A stretch of DNA of 39,808 bases from Nucisporomicrobium flavum (lineage in GTDB: Bacteria > Actinomycetota > Actinomycetes > Mycobacteriales > Micromonosporaceae): assembly GCF_016464385.1 (NCBI RefSeq), contig NZ_JADMLH010000034.1, positions 1 through 39,808 of the forward strand, read 5' to 3'. The first letter of the stretch is position 1. Each line of letters opens with the position of its first letter. The notes beneath the pieces were generated by a model, which was given only the letters and a program-made list of their open reading frames with translations, did not search any database and had not been told where the DNA came from. The position numbers and the translations under genes were made by a program. Below are positions 15,737 through 23,755 of the stretch, in pieces.

Positions 15737-15898
15737 GTGCCCGTTGTCGCGCTGACGTTTCTGGCCGAAGCCGCTGCCACCTCCATGCCATGCTGGTCGC
15801 CTGCCGATCGGAGCGCGGAGATGATGAACCGTCTGCGGCACCCGTTCCGGACTCAGCCGGATGACGACCACCACGACACCATGCCGGACACGGCTTGA
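15737..15898 (+). CDS. Small hypothetical protein, 53 residues
   Basis: GTG at 15737 is preceded by GAGGAG (15726-15731) with five bases between. The protein reads MPVVALTFLAEAAATSMPCW and ends in an Asp/His-rich tail (QPDDDHHDTMPDTA). I recognise no family. The ribosome site and GC-rich third positions favour a real gene. The His/Asp cluster could bind metal, but that is speculation. Confidence 0.45.
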   Translation: MPVVALTFLAEAAATSMPCWSPADRSAEMMNRLRHPFRTQPDDDHHDTMPDTA

Positions 15899-15953
15899 CA
15901 GCCAGGTCAACGGCGCCGCTCACGGCAGCACCGGCGCCGCCCGCGAGACGATC

Positions 15954-16213
15954 ATGACGTCCGGTCGGGGTCACGGTACGGCGCACACGGCGGTGATCAT
16001 CGAGTCGGACGACGACCTGCTCACCGTGCTCGTACCGGAGCTGCTGCGCTCGGCCGGCCGCTACGGCGAGATTCTGCTCGTCGTCGGCTGAGGACACCCG
16101 TACGGTGCTGGCGGAGCACCTCGGCGAACTCGGCAGCGTACTGGGCTGGGGGTGACCCTTCGGCGTTCCACCAGCGGCTCGGATTCGCCTACGAAGGCTT
16201 CCGCCGGCTGTTC
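15954..16213 (+). pseudogene. Decayed MEDS (DcmR-type sensory) domain gene
   Basis: Three successive frames read as one MEDS-like protein: ATG 15954 gives HTAVIIESDDDLLTVLVPEL and ILLVVG then TGA (16089-16091). The next frame gives EDTRTVLAEHLGELGSVLGW, and the next gives DPSAFHQRLGFAYEGFRRL. One extra base near 16089 and one extra G in the run at 16148-16152 explain both breaks. The domain occurs in actinomycete regulators near STAS and HATPase genes. The similarity ends near 16213, so the gene is also truncated. Confidence 0.6.
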
Positions 16214-16335
16214 TCGACGGGGTCCGCGCCACCCTGGGCGCGATATATCTCTCGTTGGAGTGAACGCGCCCAACGACGGGAAGCTGCCGCAGCCCGTACG
16301 CGCTCTTGCGACCCGCGCAAAAGGAGACGGCCTTT

Positions 16336-16512
16336 GTGCCAGCAAGTGAACGTCTCTACCAATTGCCAGGGGTAAGCTCCCAAACATTCTATCTAATCAT
16401 AGATCGCGAACCGACAAAGCCCAGGACCGCGGTGTCAGGCCGGTACATCGGAAGACAAGATTCGAGGTATCAGAAGACAACAAAACGATGCACACCCCTT
16501 GGCACGCCATGA
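16336..16512 (+). CDS. Small ORF in a lower-GC segment, 58 residues
   Basis: GTG at 16336 lies nine bases after AAGGAG. The protein is basic and polar (MPASERLYQLPGVSSQ, then REPTKPRTAVSGRYIG) and uses codons rare in the neighbourhood, such as ATA, CTA and AGA. Its TGA overlaps the ATG of the next ORF (ATGA), which suggests translational coupling. I recognise no family. Its place next to the tRNA attachment site suggests cargo or a remnant of an integrative element. Confidence 0.35.
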   Translation: MPASERLYQLPGVSSQTFYLIIDREPTKPRTAVSGRYIGRQDSRYQKTTKRCTPLGTP

Positions 16513-16757
16513 CTTGCACCGAATTCGTCATTGTCGACACCGGCGCCTTCACCGCAGAGCAGCTCGCAGCCGTGAGCGCTCGCATGTGCGGCCACCCGCT
16601 GGCTTGGGACGGTCGAACAAGTAGGCCGGCGCCGGTGCGCCTTGCCTTTCAGGCGATTCAAGACCATCCGCAGCGAACGAGAGGTCAGCAACGGCCTGGC
16701 ATGCGGATCGGCGAGAGGGGATTCCGCGGCAACAGTGTGCGGATTGCCCGTCTGTAG
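16509..16757 (+). CDS. Second small ORF coupled to the previous one, 82 residues
   Basis: ATG at 16509 overlaps the previous stop (ATGA). The protein begins MTCTEFVIVDTGAFTAEQLA, continues AVSARMCGHPLAWDGR, and ends with an Arg/Gly-rich tail that may be read-through of non-coding DNA. No family is recognised. From 16758 to 16924 I see no gene, only AT-rich sequence leading to the tRNA fragment. Confidence 0.3.
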   Translation: MTCTEFVIVDTGAFTAEQLAAVSARMCGHPLAWDGRTSRPAPVRLAFQAIQDHPQRTRGQQRPGMRIGERGFRGNSVRIARL

Positions 16758-16924
16758 TCTCAGCGTACGGCCGATCTGACAGAAGTCGAGAGGCGAAAGG
16801 CCAGGTCAGATATGATGTGAGAGAGCAATCAGGCGCTGCCTCCATGGACCCCTTTACTCGGCTGAGTATACTTTTCAGTGACCTGGTAAAACGTTTGTTA
16901 GCACGTCGCTGGGCCCTCGAAATG

Positions 16925-16967
16925 CTGGGGGTCAAGGGGTCGCAGGTTCAAATCCTGTCAGCCCGAC
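16925..16967 (+). other. Orphan 3' half of tRNA-Pro(GGG), probable attachment site
   Basis: The segment begins with the anticodon loop CTGGGGG, then the 3' anticodon stem TCAAG and the T arm GCAGG-TTCAAAT-CCTGT, and ends with the acceptor strand CAGCCCG and discriminator A. The matching 5' half, which should begin CGGGCTG, is absent: the sequence to the left does not fold into D and anticodon arms. A 3' tRNA half with its own terminator is what remains at one end of an element integrated by a tyrosine recombinase, as known for pSAM2-like elements in tRNA-Pro. No second copy is seen in the window. Confidence 0.75.
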
Positions 16968-16973
16968 GTTGTG

Positions 16974-16998
16974 AAAGGCCAGCTCAGCTGGCCTTTTT
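16974..16998 (+). terminator. Intrinsic terminator of the tRNA-Pro locus
   Basis: A perfect 10-bp stem (16974-16983 with 16987-16996), a 3-base loop TCA and a run of five T. It is the clearest rho-independent terminator in the window. Confidence 0.85.
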
Positions 16999-17473
16999 CA
17001 TTTGCCAGCGTAACTGTATTTCGATCATCGCGACACGCATTTTTGCACGAACGCGCGTACGGTTTACGCATCTGTCGTTGATCGGCTCTTCCTTTTCCGC
17101 TTGTGGTGCGGTGCTGCTTCGGGTCCTGCTTTCCTGGGGCGGGGCGCTGAGCTGGGGATACGTGACTCTGGGTGGTTGGCTCGGGTTCCGAAGGTGGCCG
17201 TGGTTATCGAGGACGCTGCTGTCTACTGTGGATGATCGTGACACTTGGAAGACACGGACGCTCGTACGGTGATCTTGGGTGGTGAGCCGGTCGGGCCGGT
17301 GATTCCATGATCGCGCTTGGTGGCCGGATGTAAAAGTTGACGGTGGTTGTCCCGGGTTGTCGGTGGTTGTCCCGTCGGTCGGCTGGTGTGCTGGGGTAGG
17401 CGCCGGTCGGCCGGTGTGGTCGTGGGTTGGGATCGATGTTCTGCCCGATAGGGGAGTGGGCGAGTCGCTTCGA
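16999..17473. other. No gene seen; possible mobile-element debris
   Basis: No convincing gene on either strand. A 14-base direct repeat (CGGTGGTTGTCCCG) occurs at 17340-17353 and 17361-17374. A short stretch near 17301-17325 (GATTCCATGATCGCGCTTGG) resembles one near 21019-21040, hinting at two scraps of one element. Confidence 0.4.
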
Positions 17474-17686
17474 GCCCTTGGTCTCGTAGGTGTTTGCGTC
17501 GGTGCCGAGCGTGCGCGGACGGCGTTGGGGTGGGCGGGTTGCCGGGGTGGGCTCCTGCGCGGCCGGCTTGTTGCCGCTGTCGTCGACGTGGCGGCGATGA
17601 GCGTGGACCGCTGACCCGCGGTCCTCACGCTTCGTGCAACGGTGGCTGCTCGAGCGGCATGATCGACGCACGGATCTGCCGATGAG
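17474..17686 (+). repeat. Direct repeat R1 (partner at 36279-36485)
   Basis: About 213 bases that align with 36279-36485 at roughly 90% identity with a few short indels. The last 57 bases, ending in CGGATCTGCCGATGAG, are identical in both copies. No frame is convincingly coding in both. It is probably a remnant of a mobile element; no family is recognised. Confidence 0.8.
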
Positions 17687-17710
17687 AGTGCGCCGAGGTC
17701 GATGTCGGTG

Positions 17711-18121
17711 TCAGCGCTGAACGCGCCGGTCGTAGTCGCGCTGGCGGGCCTGGATCTCGGTCGCGTTGGCGACTGTCCAGTCGTAGAGGTGGCCGAACGG
17801 CTCGCGCAGGGACTCGCCCAGCGCGGTCAGCGAGTATTCGACGCCGACCGGCGACATCGGCAACACACGGCGCTCGATCATCCCGTTGCGCTCGAGACGG
17901 CGCAGGGTCTGCGTCAGGACGCGCTGGGTCACACCCTCGAGGCGGCGCTTGATCTCGTTGAACCGGCGTGGCTCGGTCAGGACCGCCATGACCATCATCG
18001 ACCACTTGTCGGCGATCTGATCGAGGATGGGCCGGCTCGAACAGTCGGACCGGAACCCAAGGTCATGCTCGGCAATGGCTCGATAAACGGGCTCAGAAGT
18101 GGCCACGACGGTATCCTCCAT
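17711..18121 (-). CDS. HxlR family transcriptional regulator
   Basis: 136 residues forming one winged helix-turn-helix of the HxlR type. It has CSSRPILDQIADKWSMMVMA with the family Cys near residue 28, RFNEIKRRLEGVTQRVLTQT as the helix-turn-helix, RRLERNGMIERRV as the wing, and VEYSLTALGESL. HxlR regulators often sense electrophiles through that Cys and control a divergent gene. Here the divergent neighbour is a crotonase-family gene 103 bases away, so it is the likely target. The ATG at 18121 is preceded by CAGGGATC. Confidence 0.9.
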   Translation of the reverse strand: MEDTVVATSEPVYRAIAEHDLGFRSDCSSRPILDQIADKWSMMVMAVLTEPRRFNEIKRRLEGVTQRVLTQTLRRLERNGMIERRVLPMSPVGVEYSLTALGESLREPFGHLYDWTVANATEIQARQRDYDRRVQR

Positions 18122-18224
18122 GATCCCTGGGATGCCTAAAGTGCGTCATTGACCCAGCTCAGAGCAGGTTTCACAGTAGGTATACATCAGGAACCAAGAT
18201 CCTGGCGAATACCACGGAGGAACT

Positions 18225-19052
18225 ATGGATCACGACGCGTACCAGACCTTGCGGGTCAGCCAGAAGGACGGAGTCGCCCGCGCCACGATCGACAACCCAC
18301 CGATCAACGTCCTCAGCGTCGCCGTCATGACCGAGCTGCGGCACTTACTCACCACGCTGGCCGGCGACGGCGCCGTACGCGTGATCGTGTTCGATAGCGC
18401 CGACCCGGACTTCTTCCTTGCCCACGTCGATATGACCGCCACCCCCGAAGCCCTCGCGGGCCTGATGGCGGACCTGCCGGACGGCGTCAATGTCTTCCAG
18501 GCCCTCGGAGAGCAATTGCGCCACCAGCCGCAGGTGACCATCGTCAAGCTCGCCGGCAAGGCCCGCGGCGGCGGAGCCGAGTTCGTCGCCGCCGCGGACC
18601 TGGCGTTCGCCGCGATCGGCCGGGCTGGGCTCGGCCAGATCGAAGCTCTTATGGGCATCGTCCCCGGCGGCGGTGCCACGCAGTACCTCACTGAGCGCAT
18701 CGGCCGCAACCGTGCTCTGGAGGTCGTGCTCGGCGCCGAGCTGTTCGATGCCGAGACCGCCGAGCGGTACGGCTGGGTCAACCGCGCCGTCCCCGCCAGC
18801 GAGCTGGACGAGTTCGTCGACCGCCTCGCCGGCAACATCGCCGCGCTGCCCGACGGCGTCGTCGCGGCGGCCAAACACGCCATCGTCCCGAGCGAGCACG
18901 TCGAAGGCCTGGCCCGGGAGAACGACGCGTGGGCCGGACTCGTCTTCCGCCCCGGCACAGCGCAGCTCATGGGCGCGGGGCTGGCAAATGGCGCGCAGAC
19001 CCGTGACGGCGAACAGGACCTCGAAGGTCTGTTCCGTGGCCTCGCCGCGTAG
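18225..19052 (+). CDS. Enoyl-CoA hydratase/isomerase (crotonase) family protein
   Basis: A 275-residue crotonase-fold protein. It has an N-terminal VARATIDNPPINVLS, the first oxyanion segment FFLAHVDM, the second GKARGGGAEFVAAADLAFAA, and GIVPGGGATQYLTERIGRNR. The usual first oxyanion motif is close to SAGADL; here it is LAHVDM, so activity on a normal enoyl-CoA is uncertain. GGAGG lies just before the ATG. It is divergent from the HxlR regulator, and the 103-bp gap holds a TTGACC at 18149-18154 that could be a -35, but no clear -10. The substrate and pathway are unknown. Confidence 0.88.
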   Translation: MDHDAYQTLRVSQKDGVARATIDNPPINVLSVAVMTELRHLLTTLAGDGAVRVIVFDSADPDFFLAHVDMTATPEALAGLMADLPDGVNVFQALGEQLRHQPQVTIVKLAGKARGGGAEFVAAADLAFAAIGRAGLGQIEALMGIVPGGGATQYLTERIGRNRALEVVLGAELFDAETAERYGWVNRAVPASELDEFVDRLAGNIAALPDGVVAAAKHAIVPSEHVEGLARENDAWAGLVFRPGTAQLMGAGLANGAQTRDGEQDLEGLFRGLAA

Positions 19053-19231
19053 GGAAAGCTGTCGCGGCCGCGCTCTCGCCGTCGCTACGTCGGAGGATCG
19101 AGAAGTGAACCCCAAAGCCTCCAGGCGCAGCGGAACGGTGACTATCGGACTCGTCAACCGCTTGATCACGTGAGCACATCTGCCGCGTCGAGGGCGTTGG
19201 CGCTCTTGCCGGCGGCGACGCACCGTGAGTC

Positions 19232-19477
19232 ATGGCTACCTCTTCTATCTCCCAACGGCTTGCTGTGGCCGGCGACGAGCGCATGGCTGCACGCAGCCAC
19301 GGCCGCGTACCTGGGCCGGTACCGCGGTGAGTCCCGAGTGCACACCGGCTCCGACCTCAGAACTTTCCTGACCTGGTGTTCAGAGCACGACCTCGATCCG
19401 CTGAACCTCGGCCGGACCGAGATCGAGCGCTACATCCGCTGGTTGCAGGAGGTCCGCCGCTACCAGCCCTCGACGGT
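19232..19477 (+). pseudogene. Tyrosine recombinase N-terminal fragment I1 (frameshifted, truncated)
   Basis: The ATG at 19232 (MATSSISQRLAVAGDERM) loses frame near 19285-19300, where this copy has one base more than copy I2. The correct frame then gives AAYLGRYRGESRVHTGSDL, FLTWCSEHDLDPLNLGR and YIRWLQEVRRYQPSTV, the SAM-like core-binding domain of XerC/D-type integrases. Similarity stops at 19477, and no catalytic domain (R-H-R-Y) follows. The whole stretch 19182-19477, including 50 bases before the ATG, repeats at 39332-39626 with about 83% identity. Confidence 0.8.
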
Positions 19478-19605
19478 AGTGGCCCATCCCGCTGACTGCC
19501 GAGCGGCCGCCCGGCGCGCCTCAACCACAGTCGCCAGAGTGCGATCGGGCGTGATCGGCACCCGGACATAGCCGAGATCAGTGCCTCGTGTGTCCCTCGA
19601 GGCGC

Positions 19606-19845
19606 TCAACCCGGATGTGCAAGCTCAAAGACCTGGAGGGCGTCGAAAGCCGCGGACCCGATCTCGAAGGCCTGGCAGTGAACGTGCTCCTGGGTGACAA
19701 GGTAGCCCTGCACGAAACATTCGGGAAACAACAGCAAATCGACCTGCGTGGCAGCAGCCCGTTCAGCGAAGCGCTGCACCACCTTCACCGCAGCGTCCAC
19801 ATCGCCGAGGATCTCCGGTGTCTGGCAAACCCCGATCCGCACCAC
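19606..19845 (-). pseudogene. Truncated nitrilase/carbon-nitrogen hydrolase, N-terminal part
   Basis: From the GTG at 19845 the frame reads VRIGVCQTPEILGDVDAAV and then VDLLLFPECFVQGYLV, with the catalytic Glu of the nitrilase superfamily in FPE. The Lys and Cys of the catalytic triad should follow about 80 and 110 residues later, but the frame stops at 19606. The sequence beyond shows no continuation, only recombinase-fragment I1 and unassigned DNA. The gene seems cut by recombination. Nothing is seen from 19846 to 20011. Confidence 0.6.
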
Positions 19846-20011
19846 CCGATGCTATGGGGAACTGCTTAACCCCCTCCTGCGCCCAGCGGCTCCCGGTGAA
19901 GGACACGCATTCTCACCTGCGGGCGTACGCGACCGCGGGCCGGGGGGTGGGCAGCGTGGGCTGGCCTGCGGAGGTAGCCGAGGGCGTCGAGGTCCCCGGC
20001 TCTGGGCGGCG

Positions 20012-20956
20012 TTACTTTCCGTTCCGGTCTCCTTGACGGAAGTCGGTGATCAGGCGGGCCACCAATGGCCGCAACGCGGCTGACCTCGCGCGCCGCCAGG
20101 AGGAGATCCTGAGGTTGAAGGTGTCCGGGACTGTGGCGGCGCGGATGCACCACATCCCGGCTAATCCCACAACGAAGCGCGACGCCTCGGGCGGCAGCGT
20201 CCGCAGCAGCTGATAAGCCCGGTCCGTAGCTACTCGCGGCCCGCCGACGTGTCCGGTGGCGACCACGTCGGCGGCCAGCTGGGCAAGGTCGATCCACGCG
20301 GCGCCGGCCGCAGCGTAGGCCCAATCGACTAAAACCGCCGAGCCTTTGCCGGCGTCGACTGTCGTGTTGTCCAGACGCAGGTCCCGGTGAACCAACGCGT
20401 CACCGGCTGTCCAGTTCTCCCACCCGGCCACCACGTCGGCCGCCGGCCCTACGTAGGCCGCCTCCCAGTCGTCGTTCGCGCCGGTCTCGGCCGAGCGGGC
20501 CCAGCCGTCGAAGTCGAAGATGCGCTGCGCGACGGGCGGCAGGCTGCCGGGTGCCCGGTGCCAGCTCGCCGTCCGGCATGCGTGCGCCACAGCCTCGATC
20601 GAAGCGTCGGTCCAGGCCGTTGCGGTCGCGCCGGCGGCCCAGGTAGTGGCCAGGGCAGCCCACGGCCCGTACTCGACGGCGGCGAGGCGCCGCGGCGCCG
20701 GCACCGACCTCGGCAGGACATCGAGAATCGCGGCCTCCTGCAGGATCATCTTGTGGTTGTGCGCCCGGACCTCAGCCGACGCCGCCTTGACGAAAACCTG
20801 TCGTCCGTCGGCCAGCCACAGGCCCGCGGCCGGACCAGGCGACATACCACCGTGCAGATCGCTATGACGGACAATCGCGGCGCCGAGCGCCTCAGCGACG
20901 GCCGCACGCACAGGCTCCGGCGTGTCGGCCCACCCGGCCCGAGGAGTGAACGTCAC
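20012..20956 (-). CDS. Aminoglycoside phosphotransferase (APH) family protein
   Basis: About 314 residues with the APH/choline kinase fold. The Brenner-type catalytic loop DALVHRDLRLDNTTV is present with its Asp and Asn, and the metal-binding segment is VLVDWAYAAAGAAWIDLAQL. An N-terminal Lys strand lies in DGRQVFVKAAS. Most members phosphorylate small molecules; only some give aminoglycoside resistance, so resistance should not be assumed. I place the start at the GTG at 20956, where homology begins; a GTG or ATG further upstream is possible because no clear ribosome site marks any of them. No operon partner is seen. Confidence 0.82.
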   Translation of the reverse strand: MTFTPRAGWADTPEPVRAAVAEALGAAIVRHSDLHGGMSPGPAAGLWLADGRQVFVKAASAEVRAHNHKMILQEAAILDVLPRSVPAPRRLAAVEYGPWAALATTWAAGATATAWTDASIEAVAHACRTASWHRAPGSLPPVAQRIFDFDGWARSAETGANDDWEAAYVGPAADVVAGWENWTAGDALVHRDLRLDNTTVDAGKGSAVLVDWAYAAAGAAWIDLAQLAADVVATGHVGGPRVATDRAYQLLRTLPPEASRFVVGLAGMWCIRAATVPDTFNLRISSWRRARSAALRPLVARLITDFRQGDRNGK

Positions 20957-21166
20957 GCCGCATCGTATGCCGGGCCCGCACCGGGGACTGGACACGAACC
21001 GCGTGGCACGACCGTGAGCGATTCCAAGATCAGGCTTGGTGCGCCAGCCATCCGGCCCGGTGCTCCTTGACGACTAACGGCGCGGATCTGCCGACGTGAG
21101 TTTACGTGACTCGGGTGAAGTTGGCGCTTCTCGGCCGAATTCATCGGGCCGTGGGAATCGCAGTAG

Positions 21167-21562
21167 TCATCGCGCATAGCCGCACTCGTCGTGGACCCAA
21201 TGGTCGAGGTAGGAAGACCTCCGTTCAGGTAAATGCACGACCTCCAGCCACTCGGCTGACGCCCGCTTCATCTGTCGGACCGCGAGCACATCCTGCTCCG
21301 GTGATCCCGTCCCAGGAGCGTCCATCGCGTCAGTCAGTTCCCCCCAGATCAACGCCAGAGCACCAGAAACCTCGGACAGCTCGTCGACATCGCAGCTTAC
21401 GGACAAGCCTGCAGCCGCGAGACCCGCGAAGTACGTACCCGCCTCATAGGTCTGGTCGTTGCCCTCAGCGTCAAGAACTCGGCGGGCCTGGTCTACGGTT
21501 GCTGCCAGGAAGCCGGGGAACCCAGTTTCCTGGCGCCAGTCCCATTCTAGTTTCACGCCCAC
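21167..21562 (-). CDS. Hypothetical protein, 131 residues
   Basis: An acidic soluble protein from the GTG at 21562 (a second GTG lies two codons later). It begins MGVKLEWDWRQETGFPGFLA and is predicted mostly helical, with no signal peptide or membrane segment. I recognise no family. It is the first of three small minus-strand hypothetical genes (21167-22516) near an RHS toxin locus, a setting where orphan immunity genes collect. That role is only a suggestion. Confidence 0.65.
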   Translation of the reverse strand: MGVKLEWDWRQETGFPGFLAATVDQARRVLDAEGNDQTYEAGTYFAGLAAAGLSVSCDVDELSEVSGALALIWGELTDAMDAPGTGSPEQDVLAVRQMKRASAEWLEVVHLPERRSSYLDHWVHDECGYAR

Positions 21563-21658
21563 AAATTACCGCTCTGCAATCGGTGACAACCCCGGCGGCG
21601 AACTAGCATGCCGCGAGTCGTGCGCGCTGACCCATGTCCTCGTCATCGGTTAGGTCGG

Positions 21659-22087
21659 TCAAGCGCTGGTCAGAAGATGAGCGGTGGGCGAGTAGTCAAT
21701 CTTCCAGTCCGCGTAGACGCCGAGTGTGCCGTCAACGAGGCAACGCAGCCCGACACTGATCCACCGGACTTCCCGGTCTGCCGCACGCGCGAAGCCGAGC
21801 GCAACCGCGAACGTGTCGGCGCCGCACGGGCACTCACACGGCCCAAGTTCTGCCTCGTCGGCGTATGCAGCGCTGTCCGCCAGGTACACGCCGGCGCCGC
21901 AGGCGACGCACACGCGCTCGGCGCAGCCTTCTTCGTCGTCGATCGCAACGCGAAAAGACCGCCCCGAACAAACAGCGCACACCGATTCAACGACCTCCTC
22001 GACGGCATGACCGCCGGCTCGGAACCTTCGCAGGTAGTCCGTCATGTCCTCGCCGCGCCAGTGCTGGCCAGAGGTGTCGATCGCCAC
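21659..22087 (-). CDS. Zinc-ribbon-like conserved hypothetical protein
   Basis: 142 residues. Three Cys pairs are visible: CAVCSG near residue 37, CVACGAG near 60 and CECPCGAD near 84-89, followed by RWISVGLRC and DWKIDYSPT. I know this pattern from conserved actinobacterial proteins of unknown function. Where I would expect a further CxxCG, this copy has CLVDG, so one metal ligand may be lost. The GTG start at 22087 gives the N-terminus AIDTSGQHWRGEDM, which fits the family. It is probably a cytoplasmic metal-binding protein; the function is unknown. Confidence 0.7.
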   Translation of the reverse strand: MAIDTSGQHWRGEDMTDYLRRFRAGGHAVEEVVESVCAVCSGRSFRVAIDDEEGCAERVCVACGAGVYLADSAAYADEAELGPCECPCGADTFAVALGFARAADREVRWISVGLRCLVDGTLGVYADWKIDYSPTAHLLTSA

Positions 22088-22249
22088 CGCCGCATCCTCG
22101 TGCTGTAGCGGCCGATCAGCAACCTCAGCACGAGCATCCTCTTCTGCCGCCGTCCGCGGGCAGCAACCAGTACTGGTGGTGACCCGGCCTCGACGGGCTG
22201 AGTGCCGGACGAGCGAGAGCGGTGCGTGGCTTATCGGTTGTGCGCCGAC

Positions 22250-22516
22250 TCAGCCAGAAGTATCCCGGCCCTGCACCTGCACCCAGCGGCTCATGTAGTG
22301 GTCGACCACTTCTCGCACCTGGCGGCGGACGTCTGTGTAGCTCATGTCGCCCATGCCCTCCGCCTCGAGTACCGCGTCGGTAAAGGCGTCCACACCCTCT
22401 GGAGGCGACTCGAGAAGACGGCGGCTGTCCTCGGGCGAAAGGCAGAACCCCAGCCGAATACATAGCTCGTTGAGCAGACGTTGAACGTCGGAATCCAGGT
22501 CGTCGCGATAGCCCAC
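22250..22516 (-). CDS. Hypothetical protein, 88 residues
   Basis: A small acidic protein from the GTG at 22516 with no clear Shine-Dalgarno. It reads MGYRDDLDSDVQRLLNELC, then RLGFCLSPEDSRRLLE and VREVVDHYMSRWV. It looks all-helical and resembles conserved actinomycete hypothetical proteins I cannot name. It lies 162 bases upstream of the zinc-ribbon gene on the same strand. The 228 bases up to 22744 show nothing. Confidence 0.65.
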   Translation of the reverse strand: MGYRDDLDSDVQRLLNELCIRLGFCLSPEDSRRLLESPPEGVDAFTDAVLEAEGMGDMSYTDVRRQVREVVDHYMSRWVQVQGRDTSG

Positions 22517-22744
22517 AAGGCGAGCATGCCTGGAGATCCGCGCAGAATCGGCCCAGTTGACGCCAACTCGCGAGCGCTCTTTATGCCGGGCGGACGGTGC
22601 GTCTTAAAGCAACGCCTTCATCTGCCGCGTTCATGCGCGGCTCCAGCGGTCGCAGGCATCGATGGAACGGTCAGCCGGCGTCGCGCCTGTTGGCGTCACG
22701 TGAAGTTCGTGCTGGTGCGGAACCTCTGGTGTTAGCTTCTGGTT

Positions 22745-23644
22745 GTGGCTGTAGTCGGATATGTCCGCGATGACGAGTACTGGCCGGAGTTCAGCACAGT
22801 GGTCGTCCGTGATGGCGTGATGGCTGGCGACGACGAGTACGTGTGCCCGCCGAAAGCATTGGACGAGGGCGGTCTGCGCATCGGGTTCGGCACGATCGGC
22901 CGTGCCGGGGCCGGCTGGATGCAGCTCGTGTGCACCTCAGGGCCCCAGCGCGTGATCTTGGAGGTGCACGATCAGCGGCCTCCGCCGGTCGGCGCAGAAT
23001 GGGCGGAGGCTTTCGAGACCCCGTACCGGTCGGGATCAGCATCGGTGGGTTTGACACACATGACCGACGGTTGGGCACAGCAGGCGGTGTCGTTGCCGAG
23101 CGGGGAGAAATATCGGGTGCAGGTGAGCCACCGTTGGCTCCAGGCCGGCGGAGGCGAGTGGCGGCTGCGGTGGTGGCCGCAGCATCGTGAACGGCCGCCG
23201 CGCTGGCTGCGCCGGGCAAACACCGCCGAGCGCAACCTCAAACCTTCACAACTCGCGGCGGACGCCTTCGCCGTGGCGGCCTGGTCTCCGGCGCACGAGA
23301 TCGCCTGCACAGTCGATCAGCTAGCGCAGCGGCTGCTGGCCGCGCCTGATCAAACTGCGGAGGCAATCACCCATGCCGCCGATCGTGAATGGTTGACCTT
23401 CGACGAAGCCCTCCCCGCCGGCAGCACCATCGTATTGCGCGTCCCCGACGGTGCCGAGGTTGCCGACCCGGACGCGCTGCTGCGTCGACGGTTGAAGCGT
23501 GCAGGGTGCGGCCCGGGCACTACTGTTTCGCCTGTCGATCCTGGCCCACCTGATCGGCGAAATTTGATCGGCGGACTCAGCTACCTCATGCCGTCTCAAG
23601 ACTCCCAGAACGAAACCCCTCCTCAGTCACCGGACGAATACTGA
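22745..23644 (+). CDS. Hypothetical protein, 299 residues
   Basis: From the GTG at 22745. The N-terminal 145 residues look beta-rich and contain a Cys/Pro motif (DDEYVCPPKALDE) and ASVGLTHMTDGWAQQAVSL, followed by a basic Trp-rich stretch (WRLRWWPQHRERPPRWLRR). The C-terminal part, from about residue 165, is helical and ends in a Pro/Gln/Asn tail. No signal peptide is seen. I do not recognise the family. It stands alone, between the small minus-strand genes and the next hypothetical gene on the plus strand. Confidence 0.7.
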   Translation: MAVVGYVRDDEYWPEFSTVVVRDGVMAGDDEYVCPPKALDEGGLRIGFGTIGRAGAGWMQLVCTSGPQRVILEVHDQRPPPVGAEWAEAFETPYRSGSASVGLTHMTDGWAQQAVSLPSGEKYRVQVSHRWLQAGGGEWRLRWWPQHRERPPRWLRRANTAERNLKPSQLAADAFAVAAWSPAHEIACTVDQLAQRLLAAPDQTAEAITHAADREWLTFDEALPAGSTIVLRVPDGAEVADPDALLRRRLKRAGCGPGTTVSPVDPGPPDRRNLIGGLSYLMPSQDSQNETPPQSPDEY

Positions 23645-23755
23645 TTCCCACATTGGTGCACATTTCGCGGTTCGGCGCCACGAGATGCTGACGCACTGAT
23701 CTGCCGCAGTCCGCTCCTGCGTCCGGCAAACCCTCTGGCCCAGCCATCCTGCTGA

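Noticed and set aside
16817..17272. A 151-codon plus-strand ORF across the tRNA fragment
   Set aside because: It contains GSQVQILSARR, the well-known false peptide from translating a tRNA 3' end, and runs through the terminator.
16984..17628. A 214-codon minus-strand frame rich in Thr/Pro/Arg
   Set aside because: It crosses the terminator and repeat R1, has low complexity and no homology.
20012..20956. Calling the APH-family gene an aminoglycoside-resistance determinant
   Set aside because: The catalytic loop shows only a small-molecule kinase fold; most such actinobacterial genes have other or unknown substrates.
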